Below, piece by piece: positions 44,849 to 53,755 of a DNA stretch of 64,000 nucleotides. This DNA is from Oceanicaulis sp. BBD 1991-10. GTDB lineage: Bacteria; Pseudomonadota; Alphaproteobacteria; Caulobacterales; Maricaulaceae. Location: NCBI GenBank assembly GCA_001657295.1, contig LYSW01000001.1, positions 1-64,000 of the forward strand, read 5' to 3'. Below the pieces are notes generated by a model. It did no database searches, was not told where the DNA came from, and saw nothing but the letters and a program-made list of their open reading frames with translations. Positions within the stretch are counted from its first letter, which is position 1, and each line of letters begins with the position of its first letter. A program made the translations under genes and the position numbers.

Positions 44849-45810
44849 GCGCCGCCGGCCCGGCCCTCAACGATGTAGCGGGGCCGGCGTTTCACCTCAA
44901 TATATGTCTTGCCGATATATTCTCCGATCAGGCCGGTGGCGAATAGCTGCAGACCGCCGAGCAAAAACACCGAGCATAAAATCGAAGCCCATCCGGCCAC
45001 ACCTTGGCCGGTGAGCCCCAGGTAAATCACGATTAGCGCTCCGGCGAAGGCCAAGACCGAGACGCCCGCACCGATCGCAGTGATGATGCGCAGGGGACGC
45101 ACCGATAGTGAAGTGACGCCCTCCCAGGCGAGAGACAGCATTTTTCCGGTCGGATATTTCGATGTCCCAGCGGCCCGCTCGGCGCGAGCGTATTCCACAA
45201 TAGCGGTTCTAAAACCAACCATCGGAACAATGCCGCGCAAGAATAGGTTGACCTCGCTGAACTGGCGCAGCGCCTCAATAGCGCGCCGTCCCATCAGCCG
45301 AAAGTCGGCGTGATTGTAAACGATCTCCACTCCAAGCCGGCGCAGCACGGCATAGTAGGCTTGGGCGGTGACTCGCTTGAAGGCCGTGTCGGTTGAACGA
45401 TCAGCGCGCACCCCATAGACGATTTCAGCGCCCTGCTCACGATGGGCATGCACCATTTCCTCAATGGCCTCGGCGTCGTCCTGCAGATCGGCGTCGATGC
45501 TTACCGCCAAATCCCCGTCGCACTCCATGAGCCCGGCGAGCACGGCGTTCTGGTGTCCCCCATTGCGTGACAATTTGAGACCGCGCACAGCCGGATCATC
45601 GCGAGCCGCAGCCTCAATCAACGACCATGTACGGTCTTGAGAGCCATCGTCCACCAGGAGCAGGTGGCTATCGGGCGCAATCAACCCGTCGGCGCGTAGC
45701 CGGTTCAGTAGGGCGGTGTAGCGCGGAATGGTTAGGGGAAGGACGGCTTCTTCGTTGTAGCAGGGCGTCACTATGCACAGTGTTGGAGTTGCAGAAGCGT
45801 TGGTGGACAT
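44845..45810 (-). CDS. gtrB: Polyprenyl-phosphate glycosyltransferase GtrB
   Basis: 321 residues. A GT2 catalytic domain (LCIVTPCYNEEAVLPLT, LLLVDDGSQDRTW, SIDADLQDD, and NHADFRLMGRRAIEAL) is followed by two C-terminal membrane helices, as in bactoprenol glucosyltransferases. It makes the polyprenyl-phosphate sugar that GtrA flips and GtrII-type enzymes use. The ATG at 45810 follows GAGG with a 6-nt spacer; a GTG at 45822 would overlap the gtrA stop. Part of a minus-strand operon: methyltransferase, gtrA, gtrB. Confidence 0.93.
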   Translation of the reverse strand: MSTNASATPTLCIVTPCYNEEAVLPLTIPRYTALLNRLRADGLIAPDSHLLLVDDGSQDRTWSLIEAAARDDPAVRGLKLSRNGGHQNAVLAGLMECDGDLAVSIDADLQDDAEAIEEMVHAHREQGAEIVYGVRADRSTDTAFKRVTAQAYYAVLRRLGVEIVYNHADFRLMGRRAIEALRQFSEVNLFLRGIVPMVGFRTAIVEYARAERAAGTSKYPTGKMLSLAWEGVTSLSVRPLRIITAIGAGVSVLAFAGALIVIYLGLTGQGVAGWASILCSVFLLGGLQLFATGLIGEYIGKTYIEVKRRPRYIVEGRAGGA

Positions 45811-45818
45811 CAGCAGCC

Positions 45819-46196
45819 TCACGAATTCCGAAAGACGACGTATTTCAGGCCGGCGAAATTCACTGTCGCGAAAAGCAACACACCGACCAATTGCGCCATA
45901 TGGCGGTTTGCACCCAGCCCGTCGATCAGCCCCAAAATCGCGGCGAGGTTCACCAGATAGGCGGTCGCGAACACCGCAGCGAATGGGGCGATGTCGCGCA
46001 CCCAGTTCGGCCCGCGCCGCTCAAAGGTCCAGGCGCGGTTGACGATGAAGCTCAAGGCCAGGCCCGCTGCGTATCCGCCGGCGTTGGCGAGCCAATGGTG
46101 GAGCCCCAAACCCATCAACAGGTAGATGACGAGCAAACCAAGTGCGGTATTGGCGACGCCCGTGGCGAGGTAACGGCCGGTTTGGCGTCTGAGCAT
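45819..46196 (-). CDS. gtrA: GtrA-family flippase
   Basis: 125 residues with four membrane helices: RYLATGVANTALGLLVIYLL, GLALSFIVNRAWTF and the final FAGLKYVVFR, the GtrA signature. It is thought to flip polyprenyl-phosphate-linked sugar. I start at the ATG at 46196 (MLRRQTGRY), 5 bp after the methyltransferase stop, in place of a longer 169-codon frame whose first 44 residues overlap the methyltransferase gene. Confidence 0.92.
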   Translation of the reverse strand: MLRRQTGRYLATGVANTALGLLVIYLLMGLGLHHWLANAGGYAAGLALSFIVNRAWTFERRGPNWVRDIAPFAAVFATAYLVNLAAILGLIDGLGANRHMAQLVGVLLFATVNFAGLKYVVFRNS

Positions 46197-46201
46197 GATG
46201 T

Positions 46202-46891
46202 CTAACGCCTGGCGCACAAGCTGTACTGGCCGCCAAACGGCAACCAGGTCAGCCAAGTCTCGAGCGGCCGCAACGCCGCCAGCGCACGCGGAAAGAAAAC
46301 ACGATGGTGAATGCGAGGCGCGGGCCATCCGGCCTCTGAAAGCCGTCGAGCCATGACGCCGGCGCGGATCAGGGTCGCGTTTTCATCGAACGGACATGTG
46401 CTGACAGCCCGCTGCGTAAACGGATTTAGAGGATTGTGTTCGAACAGCACGAACAGGCCGCCGGGGCGGACGACTCGCGCAAGTTCCGCTAGCCAATGCG
46501 CATGTTCGGCTTCGCGCACGTGGTGGAAGACGCAGGCGGTGAAGGCCAGGTCGATGCTTTTGTCGTCCAGAGGGATCGTATGATCCATCTCGACGCGCCT
46601 GGACTGTCCAGGATGACGCCGCTCCAGCAGGTCCAGGCTTTTTCTGGAGACATCCGCGGAGAGCAGCGACGCGTCCGGGAAGTAGTGCTTGAAATAGCCT
46701 GTGGAATTACCGATTCCGGCGCCGAAATCGAGGATGACCGCAGGATCTAGGCCGGCGGAGTCTGCAAGCGTGCGCGTTGCGGCGACCTTGTACTCTGCGA
46801 AGTAGGACGGACTCTCGCCGGTGATCGCGATGTTCTCGGCCAGCTGCCGTTCGTAAGCTTCGGCGTATTTGTCAAACTCGGCGCTGTCCAT
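46202..46891 (-). CDS. Class I SAM-dependent methyltransferase
   Basis: 229 residues. The SAM-binding motif I is VILDFGAGIGNS (55-61 at its core), then LSADVSRKSLDLL, DLAFTACVFHHVREAE, and LARVVRPGGLFVLFEHN, the usual Methyltransf_11 pattern. A methyl donor in a surface-glycan cluster would act on a sugar or lipid; the target is unknown. It is the first gene before gtrA and gtrB on the same strand. Confidence 0.88.
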   Translation of the reverse strand: MDSAEFDKYAEAYERQLAENIAITGESPSYFAEYKVAATRTLADSAGLDPAVILDFGAGIGNSTGYFKHYFPDASLLSADVSRKSLDLLERRHPGQSRRVEMDHTIPLDDKSIDLAFTACVFHHVREAEHAHWLAELARVVRPGGLFVLFEHNPLNPFTQRAVSTCPFDENATLIRAGVMARRLSEAGWPAPRIHHRVFFPRALAALRPLETWLTWLPFGGQYSLCARR

Positions 46892-47321
46892 GGGAACGGA
46901 ACCTGTATTGCACGACGCGGCGAGGAGGACGCGCTGAGACTAGGTGTGCTGACCGACGCCCTGACTCAAGTCAAGGCCCCTTCATCAACCGTATTTCCTT
47001 GTCCGGCGCCGGCGCAGTGAGTGCATGGCGGTCCAGCTGCGGCCAGTGACGGCTAAGGTCGATGATGTTCGCGTGATTGGACAGGACGAGCGCGCCCAGC
47101 GCCCGCTCGCGCAAGCCGCCGCGGCGCGCAGCCCGACGAACGCCCCGATTTCGGGGTGCGACGCTCCCTCTTCTCCCCTCAGGACCCGCCCTCTCCGCAA
47201 GCCGGGCATGACATCCTTATTGAGACGCATCACGCGCAGAGCGATGGTCTCGCGCGGCTGAAGCCTTCTGAGGCGCCGGCATCGCGCCGGATCGAACAGA
47301 TGTGGGGGAGGACTTGAAGAA
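46892..47321. other. Intergenic stretch without a supported gene
   Basis: 430 bp between the methyltransferase and the tRNA gene. A minus-strand frame of 82 codons (46985-47233) and a plus-strand frame (47025-47261) exist, but the compositions are not convincing and I recognise neither. The stretch probably holds the promoter of the methyltransferase-gtrAB operon. Confidence 0.5.
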
Positions 47322-47398
47322 TGGTGGCGGGGGAGGGACTCGAACCCTCGACCTCAGGATTATGAGTCCTGCGCTCTAACCAGCTGAGCTACCCAGCC
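47322..47398 (-). tRNA. tRNA with anticodon CAT (Met elongator or Ile2)
   Basis: 77 nt with encoded CCA. The acceptor 5' strand is GGCTGGG and the 3' strand CCCCGCC followed by ACCA. D-arm AGCTCAGCTGGTTAGAGC, anticodon stem-loop CAGGA-CTCATAA-TCCTG and T-arm GAGGG-TTCGAGT-CCCTC are all proper. The pair 4:69 is T-C, a mismatch in an otherwise complete acceptor stem. CAT could be elongator methionine or the lysidine-modified isoleucine tRNA; it is not the initiator type, since the first base pair is G-C. Confidence 0.93.
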
Positions 47399-47583
47399 AT
47401 TCCAACTCTCATCCGTTGGGCGACGCGGTATAGCCTCGCAAAAGCCGCCGCGCAAGCAGTCGTCATAGCGCGCCGCACCTGCATGCATCCTCGCCGACGA
47501 ACGACAGGTCAGGGGCGGCGTCTCCACGCCGCCAATCCTGTGTCCAGCCGTCTCTTTGGAGCGGCTTGCGAGCGACCGGCGCG

Positions 47584-48519
47584 TCAGGCTGCGGTGTTCA
47601 AGATCTCCTCAGCGAGCGCGCGCTCATCTTCGCTGCAGTTAAACAGGCTGCTGCGGGAATGTGTTTGAGGTCTCACCACGAAACAGCTCTCCCGTGGCGG
47701 TCCGTCACCAAATTTCTCGAACACCCGCCTGAAGCCTGGAGCATATCGAGTGAGCACCGATTGCTGCTCCGCCTCAGTCAAAAACATCGCCGCCTGCGTC
47801 GTTCGGGTGTCCACCCAGCTCTCATTCAAGCGGGCATGCGCTAAGGTCATCGCACGAAAAAGGGTGGATGCGTCCGCACCCGCGAGCTCTCGTTTAATCA
47901 TCGCCAGAACCCTTAAACTGCTGACATCCGCAGCAGGATTTGGGTTCTCCGACACCCCGCCTGAGAGCAGGCTGTGGCCGGTCCAGCGCCTAAACACATC
48001 CGAGAACCGGATGGCGCGCTCATATTCAATGACCAGAAAATCATCCGGCTTGTCACACCGGCGGGCCCATCTTTCGACATGCGGCTCGATCGCCAGCGCC
48101 CGGCTGCTTCGCGGCGCGTCAATGTCGAAATCTCGGATTTCACCCCATGGAACGCGATGGGCCTTGATCAGCTGATTGAAGAATGAATTGAGCCATCCGA
48201 CCGGCTCCCTCGCCAACATCAGCGGATTCAAGCGCCCGGCGCTGGCCAGGCCTGAGATGACGGCGTCCGGCGCGAGATAGCCGCCCTCATAGGAAATGAC
48301 AGCGCCTTTAGCGCCCGCGAGCTCGGATTTCAGCGGCTCGACAAATCTCAAGCCTTCATCTTCGAGCAAAGGAAGATGCCAGGTTCCAGCCCGACCGCTT
48401 GACGGCCATACCAGGCCCGCGGCGGCAAGATGTGGGGCATTCGCCGCGATCGTCTTCTGAAACGCTGTCGAACCAGCTTTCTGCATGCCGATATGCACAT
48501 AGATTTTGGCCGTCGACAC
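47584..48519 (-). CDS. Sulfotransferase-like protein
   Basis: 311 residues starting at GTG (48519), with GGGAGG eight bases upstream. The 5'-phosphosulfate-binding loop is near the N-terminus: IYVHIGMQKAGSTAFQKTI (7-24). Later MLAREPVGWLNSFFNQLIK resembles the 3'-phosphosulfate loop (R-x-P-x-x-x-x-S). These features fit the family of bacterial P-loop sulfotransferases that decorate glycans or lipids. Its target is unknown, but the position next to a glycan-modification cluster fits such a role. A longer 383-codon frame has no plausible start upstream. Confidence 0.75.
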   Translation of the reverse strand: MSTAKIYVHIGMQKAGSTAFQKTIAANAPHLAAAGLVWPSSGRAGTWHLPLLEDEGLRFVEPLKSELAGAKGAVISYEGGYLAPDAVISGLASAGRLNPLMLAREPVGWLNSFFNQLIKAHRVPWGEIRDFDIDAPRSSRALAIEPHVERWARRCDKPDDFLVIEYERAIRFSDVFRRWTGHSLLSGGVSENPNPAADVSSLRVLAMIKRELAGADASTLFRAMTLAHARLNESWVDTRTTQAAMFLTEAEQQSVLTRYAPGFRRVFEKFGDGPPRESCFVVRPQTHSRSSLFNCSEDERALAEEILNTAA

Positions 48520-48632
48520 GCAGCGAACCTCCCGAACAGGACCAGCGTCCGAATACTGCACCGCGAGAGCGGGCGTCCCAAGGGCCGAGCCGGTCCGGTC
48601 AGCGTTGTCCCAGACGCCCGCACATCGCCCAA

Positions 48633-50672
48633 CTAGGCCGCACGCACGCCCTTGAGGAATTCGGAGACCGCCTGGTCGAGACCGGTGGATTCCTCGTTCA
48701 GGGCGCCGGACGCGGCGTTGACCTGGGCGGCGCACTGGCCGGTTTCGGACGCGGCGGCGTCCACGCTGGCGATCGACTGGCTGACCTCGCGGGCGCCCGA
48801 CGCCGCTTCGTGGGCGGCCCGGGTGATCTCGCTGGCCGCGGCGCGCTGCTCTTCCATCGCGGCGGCGATGGCGGCGGAGATATTATTCATCTCCGCGATC
48901 ACCTCGCCGATATTGGCGATCGCGGAGACCGCCTTTCCGGTGGCGCCCTGGATGCCGGAGATCTGCTCGGAGATGGAGCTGGTCGCCTTGCCGGTCTGCT
49001 CGGCCAGCGTCTTCACTTCGCTCGCCACGACCGCAAAGCCCTTGCCGGCTTCACCCGCGCGCGCCGCCTCGATGGTGGCGTTGAGCGCGAGCAGATTGGT
49101 CTGCTCGGCGATGTCATTGATCAGGCTGATGATGTCGCCGATCTTCGAGGCGGCGTCGTTGAGCGCCGCCACGTCGCTATTGGTCTGCGCCACGCGATCG
49201 GCGGCGTCCTGTGCAATTTCGGTGGACCGCGAGATCTGCTGGGCGATCTCGGCGATCGAACCGGTCATCTCTTCAGCCGCCGCCGCGACCGTGTCGACAT
49301 TCTCCGCCGCCCGGCCCGAAGAGGCGTTCACCTGGGCGGTGGTCTGCGAGGCGCTGCGGGAAGACTGGTCAAGCGCGGTTGCGGCCGATTCCATCTCGCG
49401 CGCGGCGTCGCCGACAGCGCCCAGCGCCCGGCTGGACACCTCTTCGAAACGGGCGATCAGCTCTTCAATCGCGCGGGCGCGGGCTTCGCGCGCGGCCTGG
49501 TCTTCGCTGCGTTCCGCTTCCAGGCGCTGACGCTCGATGGCGTTCTCGCGGAAGACGTTGACCGAGCGGGCCATGCCGGCGATCTCGTCCTGGCCGTGCG
49601 CCGTCAACGCTTCGCCGATCTCTCCGCCGGCGAGGGTCTCCATCGCGCGCGACATGTGCGTCAAGCGCGCCAGCAAAGAGCGGCCGACATAGAGCCAGGT
49701 GATCGCAGCGCCGACGATCACGGCGAGCACGGCGAAAATGATCATCACCGACTGGCCGAAGCTGATGGCGGTCAGCCCGGCGTCGCTCGCCGATGACTGA
49801 TCGGCCAGCGCGGCGTCGCGCGTCGCGGCCACGAGATCGACCAGCACGGCGTCCGCCACCCGGGCCTCCTCAACCAGCGTCGCGGCGCGGTCCGCCATCA
49901 CCACCTCGCGCTCACGCAGAGCGAACAGGTCCGTGGCGCCTTGCGAATAGCCCAGAAGCCGGTTGACCGGGGCCTCGATTTCTTCCGTGACGACCACGCC
50001 CAGGATGGCGAGATTGATCGACAACTCGTCAGCGGCGTATTCGAATTCTTCACGGATCACGTCCACTTCGCCGGCGTCGGACGCAGCGGCCAGCTCCGCG
50101 AACCGGGCGACCGCCAGATTGAGCGCCATATTAGCCCGCAGCAGCGACTCGATCGCGCCTTCATCGGTGGTCTCATCCAGCGTCGCCTCCAACGCGGTCG
50201 ACGCATCGGAGCGCGCGCGGAGCACCGCAGTCATGCCGGCGTCGCGGTCGGCCCGCGCCTCGAGCTTGGCGGTCACCGGCCCGGAGGCGGCCTCCACAGC
50301 GGCGGCGACATCATTGAGCGCGCCGGTCAGCGCTTCGGTCTGCGAGGCGGCGAGGCCGGACCCGCGCAGATCGTCAATGGCGGCGCCGGCGCTTTCAAGA
50401 AGATTGGCCAGGCGAGATGCGGAGACTTGTTTTTCGATGCTGTCCTGCGATCGGGCCAGCGCGGCGAGTTCGCCGGTGATGGCGCCGGAAGCGGCCTCCA
50501 GCCGCTGCGCTGCGGCGGCGCGCGGCGCGGTTTCATCAACGACCTGATCAAGAGCGCCCCGGGCGCTGGAGAACGCGAAGACGCCTGCGGCGATGCCGGC
50601 GAGGGACAAAAGGATGACCGCGGCGAAAGCGGCGATCAATCGCGTTTGAACCGAGTGGATCGAGATCGTCAT
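48633..50672 (-). CDS. Methyl-accepting chemotaxis protein
   Basis: 679 residues. N-terminal membrane helix (about 10-30), a helical periplasmic sensor domain to about 305, second membrane helix ([20 protein letters not shown]), HAMP (about 335-390), then a long cytoplasmic signalling domain. The hairpin tip that binds CheA and CheW is [20 protein letters not shown] (522-541), the diagnostic sequence. The ligand is unknown; the sensor domain is all-helical and rich in Ala. It fits with the flagellar genes 2 kb away, although no che genes are in the window. Confidence 0.95.
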   Translation of the reverse strand: MTISIHSVQTRLIAAFAAVILLSLAGIAAGVFAFSSARGALDQVVDETAPRAAAAQRLEAASGAITGELAALARSQDSIEKQVSASRLANLLESAGAAIDDLRGSGLAASQTEALTGALNDVAAAVEAASGPVTAKLEARADRDAGMTAVLRARSDASTALEATLDETTDEGAIESLLRANMALNLAVARFAELAAASDAGEVDVIREEFEYAADELSINLAILGVVVTEEIEAPVNRLLGYSQGATDLFALREREVVMADRAATLVEEARVADAVLVDLVAATRDAALADQSSASDAGLTAISFGQSVMIIFAVLAVIVGAAITWLYVGRSLLARLTHMSRAMETLAGGEIGEALTAHGQDEIAGMARSVNVFRENAIERQRLEAERSEDQAAREARARAIEELIARFEEVSSRALGAVGDAAREMESAATALDQSSRSASQTTAQVNASSGRAAENVDTVAAAAEEMTGSIAEIAQQISRSTEIAQDAADRVAQTNSDVAALNDAASKIGDIISLINDIAEQTNLLALNATIEAARAGEAGKGFAVVASEVKTLAEQTGKATSSISEQISGIQGATGKAVSAIANIGEVIAEMNNISAAIAAAMEEQRAAASEITRAAHEAASGAREVSQSIASVDAAASETGQCAAQVNAASGALNEESTGLDQAVSEFLKGVRAA

Positions 50673-50748
50673 GTTTGGTCCCCGGTAAGGTTAATGCCCT
50701 GTGACCTGAAAAAGCGGCGCGGGAGACCCGCGCCGCTTCATCAGAGGA

Positions 50749-51081
50749 TTATTCGCCGAAGTTGAAGTCGAAGCGACGCTCGACGCCTTCGGTCGTTTCA
50801 GCCGACGCCGCATAGCGCCAGCCTTCCAGCGCGCGCATCACGGAACGTTCGAAAACGCCGGCGGGAGAGGCTTCGACGACTTCAACGCCGTCGATCGCGC
50901 CGTCCGGCGTCACATTATAGCGGACCACCACATGGCCCTCGATTTCACGGCGCTGCGCCGCGCGCGGATAGTCCGGCGCCTCACGCTCAACCAGCTCACG
51001 ATCATTGGCGGCGAAAGCCGGCGCAGCCGACAGACCCGCAGCAACAGCAACCGCAGCGAAAACACCCAGATACTTCTTCAT
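50749..51081 (-). CDS. TonB C-terminal domain protein, exported
   Basis: 110 residues with a signal peptide ending at AFA/AN (about residue 24), then a TonB C-terminal domain: RAAQRREIEGHVVVRYNVTPDGAIDGVEVVEASPAGVFERSVMRALEGWRY. It lacks the N-terminal inner-membrane helix that couples real TonB to ExbBD, and there is no Pro-rich linker, so it is a stand-alone periplasmic domain and not an energy transducer by itself. The start at 51081 follows from the signal peptide. Its promoter lies in the AT-rich gap 51082-51322. Confidence 0.85.
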   Translation of the reverse strand: MKKYLGVFAAVAVAAGLSAAPAFAANDRELVEREAPDYPRAAQRREIEGHVVVRYNVTPDGAIDGVEVVEASPAGVFERSVMRALEGWRYAASAETTEGVERRFDFNFGE

Positions 51082-51322
51082 GGTCACACCCAACCCTGAT
51101 TGTTGACAGCCGCCTTTTTGCGGCCTGACATTGAACAATCCCGGTGCGTTCGAGCGTTCTTCCGCCCTTGTTCACACACCGTGATGGGGAAGTTATGCCC
51201 GAAGAAAATTTCTGTTCGCTTAACGCGAGAAGTAAATTGCAGGTGGCTGAAATTATTAAGGAAAACTAGGTTCCTAAACTCATTCAATTTATATGGTTAA
51301 CATCGTTTGCAACCCTGGGGCG

Positions 51323-52744
51323 CTAAGCGGATATGTGAATGGGATGCCCCAGCGCCGCAAGCGCGCTCTCGGCGAAGCCCTCGGTCAGCGTGGGGTGCAC
51401 ATGGATGGCGCCGGCGATGTCTTCCAGACGCGCACCCATCTCCACGGCCAAGGCGAATTCGCCTGACAATTCGGAGACATGCTTGCCCACAGCGTGAATG
51501 CCGAGCACAACATGGTCGCTGTCGCGCGCGGTGACCCGCACGAAACCGCCGTCCGCGCCGCCTTCCATGGTCAGCGCCCGGCCCGAGGCCGCCAGCGGGA
51601 ATTTGCCGGTGATGACCTCTTCGCCTTTGGCGCGGGCTTCATCCGGCGTCAGGCCGACCCCGACCAGCTCGGGCTCGGTGAAGCAGACCGCGGCGATGGA
51701 CACCGGGTCAAAGCGGCGGCGATGCCCGGCGATGATTTCCGCGACCAGCTCGCCCTGCTTGGTCGCCTTGTGCGCCAGCAAGGGCTCACCGACCAGATCA
51801 CCGATGGCGTAGACGCCGCGCATGCCGGTGCGGCATTGATCGTCGACCTTGATGAAGCGCCCGTCCATCTCAAGGCCCATGGCCTCCAGACCCCAGCCTT
51901 CAGTGACCGGGGCCCGGCCGACTGCGACCAGGATTTTGTCCGCCTTGATCTGCTGGGCCTCGCCCTTGGCGTCTTCGTATTCCAGATAAGTCGCGCCGTC
52001 TTTCTCCACGACCTGCCGCGCGCGCGACTTCAGGTGCACAGCGACCTTGTTTTTCTTCAGCCACATCTGAACCGGGCGGATCAGCTCCTTGTCATAGCTC
52101 GGCAGCACCGTGTCGAGCGCCTCCACGACGGTGACGTTGGAGCCCATCTTGCGAAAGGCGATGCCCAGCTCCAGGCCGATATATCCGCCGCCCACGACCA
52201 CCAGGTCTTCCGGCAATTCGGTCAGCTCCAGCGCTTGGGTCGAACCGATCACGGCGCTGCCGAACGGCAGGGACGGGATTTCGACTTCCTTGGAGCCGGT
52301 GGCGAGGATGACGTTTTCGGCCTCAATGCGAAGGGTTTGGCCGTCGGTGGTCTCCACCACGCAGGTTTTGGCGTTCTCAAACGTCGCCCAACCGGCGACC
52401 GCCTCCACCTTGGCGGCTTTCAGCAATTGGCCGACGCCCTTGGTCAGCTTGCCGACCACGCCGTCTTTCCAGGTGGTCAGCCCGCCCATATCAAAGCTCG
52501 GCGCCGCGCTGAGCGAGATGCCCATCTCGGTCTTCGCCGCGCTATGGCGCATCTCTTCGAATTTGGAGGCGGCGTGAATGAAGGCCTTGGAGGGAATGCA
52601 GCCGCGATTCAGACAGGTTCCGCCCAGCCCATCCTTGTCCACGATGACCGTGTCCAGGCCCAGCTGTCCTGCGCGGATCGCGGCGGGATAGCCGCCCGGT
52701 CCGCCGCCCACGACGAGAACCTGGCATTTGCGAATATCGGACAT
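51323..52744 (-). CDS. lpdA: Dihydrolipoyl dehydrogenase
   Basis: 473 residues, E3 of 2-oxoacid dehydrogenase complexes. FAD loop GGGPGGYPA (13-21), redox disulphide C44/C49 in GGTCLNRGCIPSK, NAD loop VGGGYIGLELG, and the C-terminal HVHPTLTE with the active-site His-Glu pair. It stands alone; the E1 and E2 genes are not in the window. A flagellar operon (flgK-flgL) ends 85 bp upstream on the same strand. Confidence 0.97.
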   Translation of the reverse strand: MSDIRKCQVLVVGGGPGGYPAAIRAGQLGLDTVIVDKDGLGGTCLNRGCIPSKAFIHAASKFEEMRHSAAKTEMGISLSAAPSFDMGGLTTWKDGVVGKLTKGVGQLLKAAKVEAVAGWATFENAKTCVVETTDGQTLRIEAENVILATGSKEVEIPSLPFGSAVIGSTQALELTELPEDLVVVGGGYIGLELGIAFRKMGSNVTVVEALDTVLPSYDKELIRPVQMWLKKNKVAVHLKSRARQVVEKDGATYLEYEDAKGEAQQIKADKILVAVGRAPVTEGWGLEAMGLEMDGRFIKVDDQCRTGMRGVYAIGDLVGEPLLAHKATKQGELVAEIIAGHRRRFDPVSIAAVCFTEPELVGVGLTPDEARAKGEEVITGKFPLAASGRALTMEGGADGGFVRVTARDSDHVVLGIHAVGKHVSELSGEFALAVEMGARLEDIAGAIHVHPTLTEGFAESALAALGHPIHISA

Positions 52745-52829
52745 GGCGAACCTCCCGGGGCGCGAGCTGAATGTCGCGGCGGGTTTAGCGGCTCGCGCCC
52801 GTCAGGAAAAGAGCTGCGCTGAGGCCCGC

Positions 52830-53744
52830 CTACCGCAGGAAGGGCAGCAGGCTGACCTGGCTTAAGGACGCGAAGGTGCGCGCGGACACCTCAACGGCGG
52901 TCTGCGCCTGATTGAGGCGGCTGGCGGCCTCAGCCATGTCGGCATCCTCCAAGTCGGCGATCATGTTGGTGAGATAATCGTCGCGCTCGCGGTGGCCGCG
53001 CAGGCTGGCTTCGATGCGCGCCTGCTTGGCGCCGTTCTCGCCCATGGCGTCATTAATGGTCTCGAAAGCGGCGATGACCTGGGTGATCTCACCGCGCAGG
53101 AACGCCTGCTGGGCCGGGGTGACCGGGCCGTCGAACGGCCCGTTCGGCCCGGCGTTGAAGTCCGCGATTCTTTCAATTGACGCCATCAGCCCGCCGACGA
53201 CTTCAAACGCGGTGCGGTTGATCTCAAGCGTGGTGTCTTCATCGATCCGCGTCGTCTGACGCCGACCGGTATTGATGAAAACATCGGTCACGTCGGGCAC
53301 CGCGGCCTGCAGATCCGCCAGGCTGGAGGCGCTGATCGGGGCCACATCCGTGCGCACGCCGGAAAACACGAAGGAGCCGGCGAATTTGGTGTTCAGAGCC
53401 GCCAGGCTCCGGTCAAAGGCTTCCTGCACCTTATTCATAAGGGCGGTGCCGTCCGCCGTGGTCAAAGCCTCGCGCAACTCGCTCGCGGCTTCGGACAGCT
53501 CGCGATAGGCCAGGTCCTGCACCTCCAGGCGGGAGGCCAAACGTTCATTGCTGTTGATGAAGGTCTCGGTGCGCACCTGCGCGCCGCGCGCCGTCATCAA
53601 GGTCTCCGCGGTATGCGCATAGCCTTTCAAGTCAGGCGCCTTCTTGCCGCTGGAGAGCTGATCCCGCGCGTCGAAGGCTTCACGCTGGGCGCGCATCAGA
53701 TCCATCAGGGCGGATTGTGAGGCGGCTTGAGTGGAGATACGCAT
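52830..53744 (-). CDS. flgL: Flagellar hook-filament junction protein FlgL
   Basis: 304 residues, flagellin-like. N-terminal D0/D1 helices MRISTQAASQSALMDLMRAQ and LEVQDLAYRELSEAASELREAL, a variable middle, and C-terminal D1/D0 helices with DDYLTNMIADLEDADMAEAASRLNQAQTAVEVSAR. Together with FlgK it joins hook and filament. It starts 11 bp after the flgK stop, so it is the second gene of a two-gene operon. Confidence 0.93.
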   Translation of the reverse strand: MRISTQAASQSALMDLMRAQREAFDARDQLSSGKKAPDLKGYAHTAETLMTARGAQVRTETFINSNERLASRLEVQDLAYRELSEAASELREALTTADGTALMNKVQEAFDRSLAALNTKFAGSFVFSGVRTDVAPISASSLADLQAAVPDVTDVFINTGRRQTTRIDEDTTLEINRTAFEVVGGLMASIERIADFNAGPNGPFDGPVTPAQQAFLRGEITQVIAAFETINDAMGENGAKQARIEASLRGHRERDDYLTNMIADLEDADMAEAASRLNQAQTAVEVSARTFASLSQVSLLPFLR

Positions 53745-53755
53745 CGCTTCGTCCC

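Noticed and set aside
46985-47261. Two overlapping frames of about 80 codons before the tRNA gene
   Set aside because: Opposite strands, no recognisable protein, and no good ribosome binding site.
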